Positions 33,210 to 42,386 of a stretch of 64,000 nucleotides of DNA are shown piece by piece. A program made the position numbers and the translations under genes. The stretch spans positions 3,968,001 to 4,032,000 of the forward strand of contig NZ_JAGRPV010000001.1 in the NCBI RefSeq assembly GCF_030014955.1, written 5' to 3'. The notes below the pieces were generated by a model. That model was not told the DNA's origin. It saw only the letters and a program-made list of their open reading frames with translations, and made no database searches. How positions within the stretch are numbered: the stretch's first letter is position 1; every line of letters begins with the position of its first letter. This DNA is from Cohnella hashimotonis. Its GTDB lineage: Bacteria > Bacillota > Bacilli > Paenibacillales > Paenibacillaceae.

Positions 33210-36005
33210 CTAAAGCTCGATCACCTGAACGTTATCGAACAAGACGGTTGCTTGATAGGTTTCCAATCCGATCTGTCCTTTGGTGAACGTAACCGCTCCG
33301 TCTGCCGCGCTTAGTTGAAGAATGTTGTCGACATAGAGCTCGATTTGATTGCCGCTTACGACGACTTCGACGTGATAGGTCGTGTTTAAGCCGATCGCAA
33401 CAGCTTTGGATGCCAGCTCGGTCTGAACGCCGGCGACCGTCTTCTTAATGGCCAGCCCCTGCGTATCGCTCAGATAAACGAAGTATTTGTTATTCGCATC
33501 CTTTAACCGGAAAATCAAGTTCGCGAACCCTCCTCCGCTACCTGAGCTCGTTATCTTTACATCGCTTATCATCCTATAATTGCTCCATGAGGCACTTCCG
33601 GCCGTTGATAAACCTGCCGCATTCCCAGTCTGCTTCAATTTCTGACTGGCGCCGTCGGTCACGACGGACCAACTTCCCGATAGGGCCGACCATCTTCCTG
33701 CCGCACCGAGTTCAAAATCATCATGCAGAAGATTGGTTTGCAGATACTGCACGGAAGGATCCCATAACACCGTATCATATAACCCGTTGCCGTTCTGATT
33801 CGCCACGAAGCGGATTTTATCGCCTTTGACGACGTTAAGCGTCATATTCGGCGACGATACGGGAGCACCGTAAACAACCGTTTGCCAGCCGCTTGAAGGC
33901 CATATTTGGGTATTGTTCTTCATGACTTTTACCCGTACGCCGTCCGCCCCGGAACCCGAATTGAATATTTGTATGGCACTGGCCGCATTAAGAGCAATTT
34001 GCCCGTCTTCAGGAGCGATCCACGTTCGGATAGCATCGTTGCCATCCGGCGCTTGGACGTTCTCCCCTACTCCCAAATAAGCGGTTCCATCCCTCCACAT
34101 TCTCCAAGGCGCATAAGTACCGTTCAGCTTCGTGTACGTGCTTCCGGCTCCCTTCTCGTACTCCCATACCGGCCCTTGGGCGATGATTCCGAAATCCTTG
34201 GAAGCATCGTATTTCTTTGGCGCGACGACTACTGTGCCGCTTGTTGCATTAGCGGTGGCATACCCCGTGCTCCCGTTACCGTTCCTATCCTCAGCCTCGA
34301 TCTTATAGTAATAAGTCGTTCCGCTCTGAAGCTCTTGCTTATCGACGAAGCTTGCCGTCTCCGCCTCGCCGACCATATTGCGATAAGAGGGAACGAAGGA
34401 CGAGCTCGTCGAACGATAGATATTGTAGTGGCTTAATCCCGATCCTGAATCCGTTGCCCCGCTCCAGTTAAGGGAGATCCCGTTAAGCCCGCCGTTCCAA
34501 GCCGCGGCTCCCCCGGAAGGTGCCGTCGGGGCTGTCGTATCCAGAACGGAGAGAACGGTATCCATGTCCAATCCCGTCGCGGTTCGCCAAGCCGCAAGAG
34601 AGGAATACCCCGTACCAAACCTCGAAGCCTCGAATGCTGTGCCGCTTCCGCTGTATATTCGGTTCGAATTAATCGTATCTATTCCGGCTCCCGTACCGAT
34701 CACATACGATTTCGTGCCGGCTACTCCGTTCGCAAGAACGATCTGATTATTGCGAACAATGTTGCCCGACCAGTCATCGCCTGTCGAAGAGTCGCTGCTG
34801 TTAATTGCGCTTGTATTCCCTTTATTTACGACGATTAAATTATTCTCTACTACCAAATTTTTTGTGCCCGAATATCTGCCCGTATCGACCGTAAAATCGC
34901 TTATTGCGATTTGTCCGACTCCGATCGAACTTTCCCCCCGGTTCCCCTTCACGATGTTGTTCGTTATGCGAGAGTTGATGTTTGCCATCGTCGTAATTCC
35001 GTTGCCTTTATTATCGTGAGCGTAATTATATTGCAGATTGATATACTCGTTCGACCAATCGATGTTTAATCCCGATCCGTCAAACCCCGTGTTGCTATCG
35101 GACATGTTATAGACTTCATTAAACATGACATCCATGTAAGAGCTCGCCACGGGCCAAATTCCTCCCGGCCCCCATGTAACTCCCGTTCCCGTGTACTGCC
35201 CTCCGTCGTGAACGACATTCCATTTAATCGAGCCATGATTGCTGTTACCGATGACGATCCCTTGATTGCCGAGCTGATAGGCCGTATTGTTCAATACTTT
35301 CACGTTGTAAAATAAAGCTGAACTCTTTAAGTTATCGGACAGGGCGGTATCCCATCCCCCCGTACCGATTGCTCTCCAGCCCAGATTATAAATCTCGTTA
35401 TCGCGGATCACGATATTCCTCGCAACCTCGTTATGCTTCCCGGTCGGATACTCCGCGGAGATCAATATTCCTTCCGAGTTGCTGTTAATCCCCGGTCCGC
35501 GCACCCGATTCCCCTCGATGACCAGGTTAGACCAGGTGCCCTCGCTGTTATAGGAGACGACAATACCGCGGTTGATCGGCTGCGAATTTACTAACGGATT
35601 CGTCGTCGTGCACTCGATATCCAAGCCGGAGATTATCCATCCGCCTTCATTCTGCAGGCTAACAACGGCTTGCGCTGAGGATCGAATCAATGGCTTGTTC
35701 CCGCTTCCATAAGAAGAAATCATAATCGGCTGGAGCGATGTTCCCGAACCGTGCAAATAAATATTCTCATTCCAAGTATCCCCTGACTTCAACAGGATCT
35801 GATCGCCGGGATTAAACGTAAAAGTCGATACTTTGTCCAACGTCTTCCACGGCGATGCGGAGCTCGTGCCGTTATTGCTATCGCTGCCGGAAGAGAAACT
35901 GACGTAATAGGTCGTTGCCGTCGAGGCATACGATTTCTCTGAGGAGAAGAATGAACTACAGACAAGCGCCAAAGAAAGGAGAATCAAACCATATCTTTGC
36001 AACAA
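33210..36005 (-). CDS. Secreted beta-helix protein with Fn3 and laminin-G-like domains
   Basis: A 931-residue secreted protein. Signal peptide to about residue 27 (YAS); beta-helix from TTYYVSFSSGSDSNNGTSS to about residue 480; fibronectin-III (about 490-590); an intermediate beta-sandwich region; C-terminal laminin-G-like domain (LLHDDFELGAAGRWSALSGSWSV to the end). The beta-helix and Fn3 are close relatives of those in the giant protein (KTLDKV...LLKSGDTWNENIYLHGSG against RTLEKA...LLKSGDRWNEPLILQGSG). It has no SLH domain, so it is released. The start is TTG with GGAGG 7-8 bases upstream. It lies between the regulators and the import operon. Confidence 0.87.
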   Translation of the reverse strand: MLQRYGLILLSLALVCSSFFSSEKSYASTATTYYVSFSSGSDSNNGTSSASPWKTLDKVSTFTFNPGDQILLKSGDTWNENIYLHGSGTSLQPIMISSYGSGNKPLIRSSAQAVVSLQNEGGWIISGLDIECTTTNPLVNSQPINRGIVVSYNSEGTWSNLVIEGNRVRGPGINSNSEGILISAEYPTGKHNEVARNIVIRDNEIYNLGWRAIGTGGWDTALSDNLKSSALFYNVKVLNNTAYQLGNQGIVIGNSNHGSIKWNVVHDGGQYTGTGVTWGPGGIWPVASSYMDVMFNEVYNMSDSNTGFDGSGLNIDWSNEYINLQYNYAHDNKGNGITTMANINSRITNNIVKGNRGESSIGVGQIAISDFTVDTGRYSGTKNLVVENNLIVVNKGNTSAINSSDSSTGDDWSGNIVRNNQIVLANGVAGTKSYVIGTGAGIDTINSNRIYSGSGTAFEASRFGTGYSSLAAWRTATGLDMDTVLSVLDTTAPTAPSGGAAAWNGGLNGISLNWSGATDSGSGLSHYNIYRSTSSSFVPSYRNMVGEAETASFVDKQELQSGTTYYYKIEAEDRNGNGSTGYATANATSGTVVVAPKKYDASKDFGIIAQGPVWEYEKGAGSTYTKLNGTYAPWRMWRDGTAYLGVGENVQAPDGNDAIRTWIAPEDGQIALNAASAIQIFNSGSGADGVRVKVMKNNTQIWPSSGWQTVVYGAPVSSPNMTLNVVKGDKIRFVANQNGNGLYDTVLWDPSVQYLQTNLLHDDFELGAAGRWSALSGSWSVVTDGASQKLKQTGNAAGLSTAGSASWSNYRMISDVKITSSGSGGGFANLIFRLKDANNKYFVYLSDTQGLAIKKTVAGVQTELASKAVAIGLNTTYHVEVVVSGNQIELYVDNILQLSAADGAVTFTKGQIGLETYQATVLFDNVQVIEL

Positions 36006-36097
36006 ATGAATTCCTCCCTTAAATGAGTAAGCTGGATTCGAATATATTGGAACCGCTTACACAAATCGTGCCATACTCTCTTTTCATTTTCGATGTG

Positions 36098-37591
36098 TTA
36101 ATCCGCTTTTGCTGCATGTCGTAACTTGCGTTGTTTGTAATCGACTGGGGATTGTCCGACATGCTTCTTGAACAATTTGCTGAAGTGGGCATAATCGTCG
36201 TAACCGACCATCCGCGCCACTTCATAGAGCGAGATGTCTTTCTCAAGTAAAGCAATGGCCGCGTCCAGCCTTTTTTGAATCAAATAATTAATAAAACTTA
36301 ATCCTTTCTCCTGCTTAAACAGATGGCTCAAATAATTCGGACTGATAAAGTATTTCTGCGCCAGATCCCTCAGGGAGATGCGATGAGCATAGAGGCGGTC
36401 CAATTCTCTCGTAATCTCCTCGACGATTAGCTGTGCATTCGAATCGTCCGGCTTCTTCTTTTGCTCCGCGATCATCATCGCGATATCTTCCAGCAAATCG
36501 TGCGGATTCCCGTAATTGAGAACGAGGTCTTGCGTCGTATTAGAATCCATGGAATCAACATCGCGCGAAGACAAGTTCGCAATTACCGAGACGAAGAGAT
36601 TATAGAGCTCGGCAAGCCCGCTGAGATGAACGCGTCCCGCATCGATCCCTCTATGGACGTCAATTAATGCCGCCTCCAAATGCTCCAACCTCGATGCCTT
36701 GCCAATCCGCTCTCTCAGCGCCGGCACGTCGGCATTTACTTGGACGCGATAACGGTATAGGCCGATTTTGTTATTCAATGTCGACGTATCGGCCATCATA
36801 TTCGATTGATGATACAATCGGCCAGCCCTTCCGTTCGAATCGCTCCATGAACTTAATCCGACATCCCATCCGCGCTCTTTAAAAACGCGCACGATATCCT
36901 TGTATATGCTTTTATAAACGTTTGGAGTAACCTTCGGAACGCCTACTAAATAACTCCATTTGGATGGACTGAATCGCCCGCTCCAGTAGGAGTAGCCGTA
37001 ATTTCGAAGCATAGAATGAAAAGGATTAAGCTCTTCGTCCCCTATTGCGGAACTGCTCTTTACAGTCGCGAACATAAAGCGAGAATGCTCTTTAAACGGC
37101 AATCCGAATGGCTCGAACGTGTCGACCATGCACCGAATCGTCGAATCCCTTTCGATTCCTTCCAGGAACTTCATCGTCTGATCGGCGACCCTTCGGGCAT
37201 TCCGTTCTTTATCCTTCTCTGCCAGCCGCAGCTGACATCTGTCTAACGTCATCTGAAGCTCTCCGACGTTAACCGGCTTGAGCAAATAGTGAAAACAGCC
37301 CTTCTCGAGCGCTTGCTTCGCATAAGAAAACTCGCTATAGGCGCTCATGAACACAACTAACGTGTCGGGAGATACCCGGTTGACGAACCCCAAGAGATCA
37401 AGCCCGCTCTTACCCGGCATTCGGATATCGCTGATCAAGACGTCTATACGTTGGCGTTTTATCAGACTCTCGGCCGCGTTTGCGTCATTAACCTTCGCTA
37501 CTATACGGAACCCGGATTCGTCCCAATCGATAATTCTTTCCATGTCTTTCAATATCCAAGGTTCGTCGTCTACAAGTAATACGTTATGCAT
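36098..37591 (-). CDS. YesN-type response regulator with AraC DNA-binding domain
   Basis: A 497-residue transcription activator. Receiver domain residues 1-120 (LLVDDEP, phosphoacceptor Asp55 in LISDIRMPG, LLKPV); a central variable region; AraC-type double helix-turn-helix in the last 100 residues (ISLRDLAQKYFISPNYLSHLFKQEKG... and YEVARMVGYDDYAHFSKLFKKHVGQSP). GGGAGGA is spaced for the ATG at 37591. It overlaps the end of the sensor kinase gene by 8 bases, so they are co-translated. It probably activates the island's glycan genes. Confidence 0.93.
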   Translation of the reverse strand: MHNVLLVDDEPWILKDMERIIDWDESGFRIVAKVNDANAAESLIKRQRIDVLISDIRMPGKSGLDLLGFVNRVSPDTLVVFMSAYSEFSYAKQALEKGCFHYLLKPVNVGELQMTLDRCQLRLAEKDKERNARRVADQTMKFLEGIERDSTIRCMVDTFEPFGLPFKEHSRFMFATVKSSSAIGDEELNPFHSMLRNYGYSYWSGRFSPSKWSYLVGVPKVTPNVYKSIYKDIVRVFKERGWDVGLSSWSDSNGRAGRLYHQSNMMADTSTLNNKIGLYRYRVQVNADVPALRERIGKASRLEHLEAALIDVHRGIDAGRVHLSGLAELYNLFVSVIANLSSRDVDSMDSNTTQDLVLNYGNPHDLLEDIAMMIAEQKKKPDDSNAQLIVEEITRELDRLYAHRISLRDLAQKYFISPNYLSHLFKQEKGLSFINYLIQKRLDAAIALLEKDISLYEVARMVGYDDYAHFSKLFKKHVGQSPVDYKQRKLRHAAKAD

Positions 37592-39392
37592 GACTGTCAT
37601 CCTCCCTGATGCTGAGCGGAACTTTAATCGTCACGACGGTCCCTCTGTCTTGCCAACTCTTTATCGTTAAACCGTATGTCTCGCCGTAATAGATTTGGAT
37701 TCTCTTATGAATATTGACTAAACCGATTCCTTGCCCCAGATTGCCGCTCTCGGACGTTGAAGTCGATTCGCCGGCAAGCGTGGCATTCAAACTCGCCAGT
37801 TTCTCCTCGTTCATTCCCAACCCGTTATCCATTACCTTGATCAGAATTTCGTCATCCGCATCCGTCCTATTGGCGTGAATCTTAATCATCCATCGCCCGC
37901 TTTTTCCCTCAAGACCATGGAATAACGAGTTCTCTACAAGAGGTTGCAAAATCAGCTTCACGATGTATTGACTCTTGAGCGCGGGATCCATGGATATTTT
38001 GAATTGCAGCCGTTCGCCGAACCTGATTTTCTGAATGTCGATGTACGTATCCAGATGCTCCAGCTCTTTGAACAGAAGTACATATTCGTCGGTACGGGTA
38101 ATGTATCGGAAATAAGAAACGAGATTGTCGATTGCCGCGGCCACTTCTCTTTTGGCATTGGACAAAGACATTCCCCGAATCGAATGAAGGACGTTATATA
38201 GAAAATGAGCATTGATCTGACTCTGCAGGCCATTTAGTTGATAGAGTTGCTTGTCCATCTCCGTCTCGTGAAGTTGCTGCTGCGACTGTAGTAAATGCTC
38301 CGTCAGCTTCTTGATCTGATCCAGCATGTTATTGTAGTGGTCTTGGATGACGGTGATCTCGTTCTTATAACCGAATCTCAACTTTGCGTCGAAGTCGCCG
38401 CTCGCCGCGCTATCGAACGCATCCGCCATTTTGGTAATCGGATGCGTCAATCGGAAATTAAACGATACGACGACAAGAATCACGATAAAGATCATCAAGA
38501 CGATCGCCGCGATTAAGGTATAGGGGATAACCGTCGCTCTTTCAACTAGCTTATCCGTATTGATCAGGGCAATGAACTTCCAGCCTAAACTCTGGATTGG
38601 AATCGATCTATACAAGTATTTCGTTTGATCGATTCGGATATTGGAAACTTTCTCGTCCTTTATTAACGCGGAGAGAGCTTGGATCTTCGAATATTCAAGC
38701 TGGTTCGTCGAGGAACCGATCAAATCTCCGTTCTCATTCACGATATAAAGATACGCTTTATCATTCCAATTCCCCGTTTGCAGAATTTGACGTATCCATT
38801 CGATATCAAGCTGCATGACCCCGATGTATAGACCTTGCAAATAACTGTTCTGCTGGACGGATTTGATTTGCCTGAAAGCGAGCAACCTCTTCTCTTCTTT
38901 TATCGTTTCGAGAGGAGGCGAGATTTGGATCTGGGACTTTACCAGGTTGGATTGCTGCTTCCTCCGAATATAATTCAGCATCTCTTCGGTCATGAGCTGC
39001 CCCGTAGAGACAATTCGAAAATCTTCGAAGTTGATCATACCGACGCCCTTGATCGTCGGGTCCAATGACATGTACGCGTTTAAGTTTCTAAGCAGAGCAT
39101 CGGATTCCTGCCAAGATAGGTTCTCCAGCATGATTTGCTGCACGTTTCGATTATAGAAGATGGACTTAGACAGCAGATCCATCCGGCCAAAATACTCGTC
39201 AAATCGATTGTTGGTTTGAATAACGAACCGATCAATTCCGTCGAGCGCATTCTGTTTCATCATGTGGATGTACGAAAAATAACCCACCGATCCTAACAGG
39301 ATAATGGGCAATACGGCGATGCAAATATTCGTCACGATCATACGGTAACTCAATCTATATTTCTGGGTGTAGGAGATGATCTGCCTGAACAC
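37584..39392 (-). CDS. YesM-type sensor histidine kinase
   Basis: A 602-residue membrane kinase: TM1 about residues 18-40, an extracellular dCache-like sensor to about 285, TM2 about 290-312, HAMP, then the LytS/YesM catalytic domain. The phosphoacceptor region reads QLNGLQSQINAHFLYN; most family members have QINPHFLYN, so Pro is replaced by Ala next to the His. The ATPase has VENSLFHG and DNGLGM, with GQGIGLVNIHKRI. The start is GTG with GGAGG five bases upstream. It probably senses a glycan or its bound binding protein outside the cell. Confidence 0.93.
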   Translation of the reverse strand: MFRQIISYTQKYRLSYRMIVTNICIAVLPIILLGSVGYFSYIHMMKQNALDGIDRFVIQTNNRFDEYFGRMDLLSKSIFYNRNVQQIMLENLSWQESDALLRNLNAYMSLDPTIKGVGMINFEDFRIVSTGQLMTEEMLNYIRRKQQSNLVKSQIQISPPLETIKEEKRLLAFRQIKSVQQNSYLQGLYIGVMQLDIEWIRQILQTGNWNDKAYLYIVNENGDLIGSSTNQLEYSKIQALSALIKDEKVSNIRIDQTKYLYRSIPIQSLGWKFIALINTDKLVERATVIPYTLIAAIVLMIFIVILVVVSFNFRLTHPITKMADAFDSAASGDFDAKLRFGYKNEITVIQDHYNNMLDQIKKLTEHLLQSQQQLHETEMDKQLYQLNGLQSQINAHFLYNVLHSIRGMSLSNAKREVAAAIDNLVSYFRYITRTDEYVLLFKELEHLDTYIDIQKIRFGERLQFKISMDPALKSQYIVKLILQPLVENSLFHGLEGKSGRWMIKIHANRTDADDEILIKVMDNGLGMNEEKLASLNATLAGESTSTSESGNLGQGIGLVNIHKRIQIYYGETYGLTIKSWQDRGTVVTIKVPLSIREDDSHA

Positions 39393-39746
39393 GATTGCCT
39401 CCGCCTATCAGTCATGAGGTAAGAACCGAACCATTTATCGCCTCCATCCTATCATATTTATGTTGGGTCTCCCATGTATAATTTAGCTGAGAACGCTTGT
39501 GATTATGTGTCGAAAATAAAAGGTTCCGAGAACGGGGAGTGGGCGATCCCCGAGCGGTGACTCAACTCCCTCTTCCGAAGACTTAGCTTTAAATACGCTC
39601 CGCATTAATTCAATACTATATTCATTAAAATATGCACTATCTTCTGTTGAGGGAAAATTGTCGGAAGTCTATCGCTTTATACGGGGTGAAATATATGGTC
39701 TGAATTGGTTTTATAGCAAAATGTTGTCAATACAGCTCCGTAAACG
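39393..39746. other. Intergenic region at right end of island
   Basis: AT-rich sequence between the sensor kinase and the tRNA operon terminator. It contains the upstream region of the kinase gene with TATGAT on the minus strand as a weak -10. No integrase remnant, repeat or RNA gene is recognised. Confidence 0.5.
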
Positions 39747-39777
39747 AAAAAAGATTCCAGCCGCTAGAGCTGAAATC
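39747..39777 (-). terminator. Terminator of the tRNA operon
   Basis: GATTTCAGC pairs with GCTGGAATC on the minus strand, followed by TTTTTT. Confidence 0.72.
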
Positions 39778-39798
39778 CCTTGATATTCTTGATGTTAG

Positions 39799-39887
39799 TG
39801 GTGCCGAGGACGGGGGTCGAACCCGTACGATGGTCACCCATCGCAGGATTTTAAGTCCTGTGCGTCTGCCAATTCCGCCACCCCGGC
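39799..39887 (-). tRNA. tRNA-Leu(TAA)
   Basis: 89 bases with a long variable arm and encoded CCA. Acceptor GCCGGGG pairs with the 3' end; anticodon stem CAGGA/TCCTG with loop CTTAAAA gives anticodon TAA. It is the last tRNA of the operon and the right-hand attachment site of the island. Confidence 0.96.
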
Positions 39888-39922
39888 ATGGATGGATACG
39901 GGCGCTTGACCGTTCCTCGCTG

Positions 39923-39998
39923 TGGTGGGCCCTGAGGGACTCGAACCCCCGACCAATCGGTTATGAGCCGACAGCTCTAACCACTGAGCTAAGGGCCC
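39923..39998 (-). tRNA. tRNA-Ile with CAT anticodon (Ile2)
   Basis: 76 bases with encoded CCA and GGGCCC acceptor. The loop CTCATAA gives anticodon CAT. The body resembles the Bacillales tRNA-Ile2, whose C34 is modified to lysidine to read ATA, more than elongator tRNA-Met; the identity should be read as Ile2 with elongator Met as the alternative. Confidence 0.88.
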
Positions 39999-40023
39999 TC
40001 GTCATGATCCTACGAGGAAGCTA

Positions 40024-40104
<81 letters not shown>

Positions 40105-40144
40105 TCGTTAAACGATCAAGTGTCCCTCAATGGCGACAAGAATT

Positions 40145-40174
40145 AATATACCGCATAGACGGATAAACCGTCAA
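40145..40174 (-). promoter_or_regulatory. Promoter of the fMet-Ile-Leu tRNA operon
   Basis: On the minus strand TTGACG (40169-40174), 18 bases, TATATT (40145-40150), about 40 bases before tRNA-fMet. Confidence 0.7.
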
Positions 40175-40184
40175 GGAAAAATCG

Positions 40185-40376
40185 CTATTCTTTTTGTTTT
40201 TTTTCCTCATTTTCTTCTTGAGCAGCCTCCGCGGCGGCTCCGGCTTCTTTTTCCGCCATTTCCGCCAGCTTCTGAATCAAGATATGCTGCGGCATATGCA
40301 TCAGATGCTCCAGCGGCACCTTCAAATGAGCGGCAAGCTTCTGCGCGGTATCCGCGGACAACGGCATTCTTCTCAT
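40185..40376 (-). CDS. YycC family protein
   Basis: A 63-residue protein of the YycC family. PLSADTAQKLAAHLKVPLEHLMHMPQHILIQKLAEM (residues 5-40) is the conserved core; it resembles a small helical domain with MPQHIL as the most conserved stretch. A Glu/Ala/Lys tail follows. Function unknown. GGAGGGG lies 6-7 bases before the ATG. Confidence 0.85.
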   Translation of the reverse strand: MRRMPLSADTAQKLAAHLKVPLEHLMHMPQHILIQKLAEMAEKEAGAAAEAAQEENEEKKQKE

Positions 40377-40507
40377 CTGCTTCCCCTCCCGTCACAAATA
40401 GGATGTCGCAATAAGCGGTCGTCGGGCCGCTTATCTCCTCCGTCGACGATACCATAACAAGAGGACCCGCCGCAACCGTAGGCTGCTGCAGGTCCTTCTG
40501 AACACGA

Positions 40508-40672
40508 TTACGGCATGTACCGGACGCCGAACTTCCCTTTTCTCGAACGGTACACTTCTACTTCCCGCGGCATCTCGACGCCGAACAGCCAGCCGTCGTT
40601 CTCGATGCGGCGGACGAGGCAACCCGCCTGGAATTTGCTATCGTAGAGCCGCGACCAGTACACCCATTTCAT
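40508..40672 (-). CDS. Small putative protein, 54 residues
   Basis: The minus strand encodes a 54-residue peptide beginning MKWVYWSRLYDSKF and ending GKFGVRYMP, aromatic and basic, with no membrane helix. GGAGGGA lies about 11 bases upstream. It lies between YycC and the binding-protein gene in a stretch otherwise without a gene. No family recognised. Confidence 0.48.
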   Translation of the reverse strand: MKWVYWSRLYDSKFQAGCLVRRIENDGWLFGVEMPREVEVYRSRKGKFGVRYMP

Positions 40673-40767
40673 CCCTTATCCGTCCCTCCGGAATGTGGTC
40701 GTTATGGGTATAGGATGCTCGAATAGGAAACGATTTAACCCCGACGGCCGGGTCGGAAGGCACCTTC

Positions 40768-42330
40768 TTATTCTTCGATTGCCACTGCCTCCCCTGCGGC
40801 CGCCCGCAATCTATTTTTCATGCCGGATTGCGCCGCATCCCTGTAGGTCTGCAGCTCCGAGGACAAATCTCCCGTCGGATTCAACTTGATTTTCTGCAGC
40901 AGCTCGTTGCCCTTGCTGTCCCACTCGGCCAGCGCCTCGTCGACCGTCTTTTTGCCCTCGGCCGCCTCCTGGAACAGATAGCCGCCGAGCTCGGAGATGA
41001 GATTGAGATTCGGACGCTCGCGGTACAACGCTTGGTCGGCGTCGCCGAGCTCATCGGTATTTACTTTGACATTGGTAAACGCCTCGATCCGATAGTTCGC
41101 GCCATCCTTCGGCTGAATGAACTTCTGACGCACGCTGAGCTCTCCCTGGCTTCTTGCCTTGAACTTCGCCACTTCCTCGCTGTTCATGTGCTTGATAAAA
41201 GCCCAGGCATCGTCCGGATTGACGCTTTTCGCATTGATCGAAGCCAGATTGCCCAGATACACGCCGTTCGAGCCTCCGCTGTCGAGTTGCGGCATGGACA
41301 CGACGTCCCATTCGAGCGCTTGGGCGTTTTTCATTTTGCTCACGTTTTTATTGAAGTTAATCAGCTCGTTCACCATATAATAGCCGCCGACGACCATCGC
41401 GATCTTGCCGCCGATGAATCCGTTCCCTTGATACGGGTTGTATGCGTAGCTTCCGTCGGATGACGCCATGGAAGCCGACTGCTGCATGTCTTCGGCATGC
41501 GGGATGACTTTGTCTTTATAGAGCTGGATCGGTTTGGACCATGCATCGGCCCATGTCTTCGTATGGACGGTCATCTTCTCCCCGGTCGTATCGAACATCC
41601 TCATTTGCGAGAAGCTCGCGACCGTGGATTGGGCGTCATACATGCTGAGCCCGCCGCCGTAGTTGTTAAAAGCGAATCCGTACACCGCATCCTTGTCTTT
41701 GCCGCTTTTCATCGACTGGGCCAAGGCAAACAGCTCGTTCCACGTCATGCCGTCTCTTGGCGGCTCTACCTTCGCATTCGCGAACAGCTTTTTGTTATAA
41801 AAGATAGCATTGCTTGAAAAAGTCGGCGACAGACCGTAAATGCGGCCCTCTCCCTGCGCCTTGATCGTGTCGATGACGGCCGGCAAAAAGTCGGATAAAT
41901 CCATTTTGTCCTGCTTGATATAATCGTCGAGCGGTTTCAGCAAATTGTCCGACGCCAGCTTTTTCATCGAACCGATGTCGGTCATCACCACGTCCACGGG
42001 GTTATCGCCGGACATAACCGCGCGCAGGTTTTCTTGCGGATCCTGCTGCTGCTGCTTTTTGCGCTCCTCCTCCGTCGCGAACTGCATATCGGAATAATCG
42101 GTGCCGTATACGAACTCGATGTCGATATTGCCGTGCTCCACCTCGAACATATCGGTCATCTGCTGCCGATAATACGATTCGCTTTCCTTGCTCCCGTACA
42201 ACATGCCGATTCGCAGCGTTCTGCGTTCCTTGTCTTGGCTCTCCGTACTGTCTGTGCAGGCGGCAAGCACGGGCACGGCGACCAAAAGCGATGCCAACAC
42301 ATAGCCCCAACTTTTGTTTAATTTATTCAT
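40768..42330 (-). CDS. Extracellular solute-binding lipoprotein B
   Basis: A 520-residue sugar-type ABC binding lipoprotein: lipobox LAAC near residue 25, then RRTLRIGMLYGSKESESYYRQQMTDMFEVEH, and a two-lobed type-1 binding fold with GMTWNELFALAQSM and DDAWAFIKHMNSEE characteristic of the MalE/MsmE group. It is a clear paralogue of the protein encoded upstream (42490-44040). It is separated from it by an intrinsic terminator, so it is probably expressed at a lower level. Its neighbours are exporters, not sugar permeases. Confidence 0.88.
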   Translation of the reverse strand: MNKLNKSWGYVLASLLVAVPVLAACTDSTESQDKERRTLRIGMLYGSKESESYYRQQMTDMFEVEHGNIDIEFVYGTDYSDMQFATEEERKKQQQQDPQENLRAVMSGDNPVDVVMTDIGSMKKLASDNLLKPLDDYIKQDKMDLSDFLPAVIDTIKAQGEGRIYGLSPTFSSNAIFYNKKLFANAKVEPPRDGMTWNELFALAQSMKSGKDKDAVYGFAFNNYGGGLSMYDAQSTVASFSQMRMFDTTGEKMTVHTKTWADAWSKPIQLYKDKVIPHAEDMQQSASMASSDGSYAYNPYQGNGFIGGKIAMVVGGYYMVNELINFNKNVSKMKNAQALEWDVVSMPQLDSGGSNGVYLGNLASINAKSVNPDDAWAFIKHMNSEEVAKFKARSQGELSVRQKFIQPKDGANYRIEAFTNVKVNTDELGDADQALYRERPNLNLISELGGYLFQEAAEGKKTVDEALAEWDSKGNELLQKIKLNPTGDLSSELQTYRDAAQSGMKNRLRAAAGEAVAIEE

Positions 42331-42386
42331 CCTTGAATCGTCCCCCTTCCGTTTTCCTCAAGCGGTAATATCTTCCGCTTAAGGGC

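Larger units (their letters stand above)
21691..39887. mobile_element. Genomic island at tRNA-Leu carrying a polysaccharide-utilisation locus
   Basis: The island lies between an intact tRNA-Leu(TAA) (39799-39887) and a degenerate direct repeat of its 3' part (21691-21748). This is the classic arrangement left by tyrosine-recombinase integration into a tRNA 3' end: the intact tRNA points into the island and the displaced 3' fragment marks the far end. GC content drops inside (26 of 60 bases on one sampled line at 24001 against 38 of 60 at 49981). The cargo is one functional unit for glycan capture and breakdown. No integrase or transposase is visible, so it looks immobile now. Confidence 0.72.

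Noticed and set aside
21691..39887. Integrase, transposase or phage genes in the island
   Set aside because: All sizeable frames are assigned to glycan functions or are shadows; none shows recombinase motifs.
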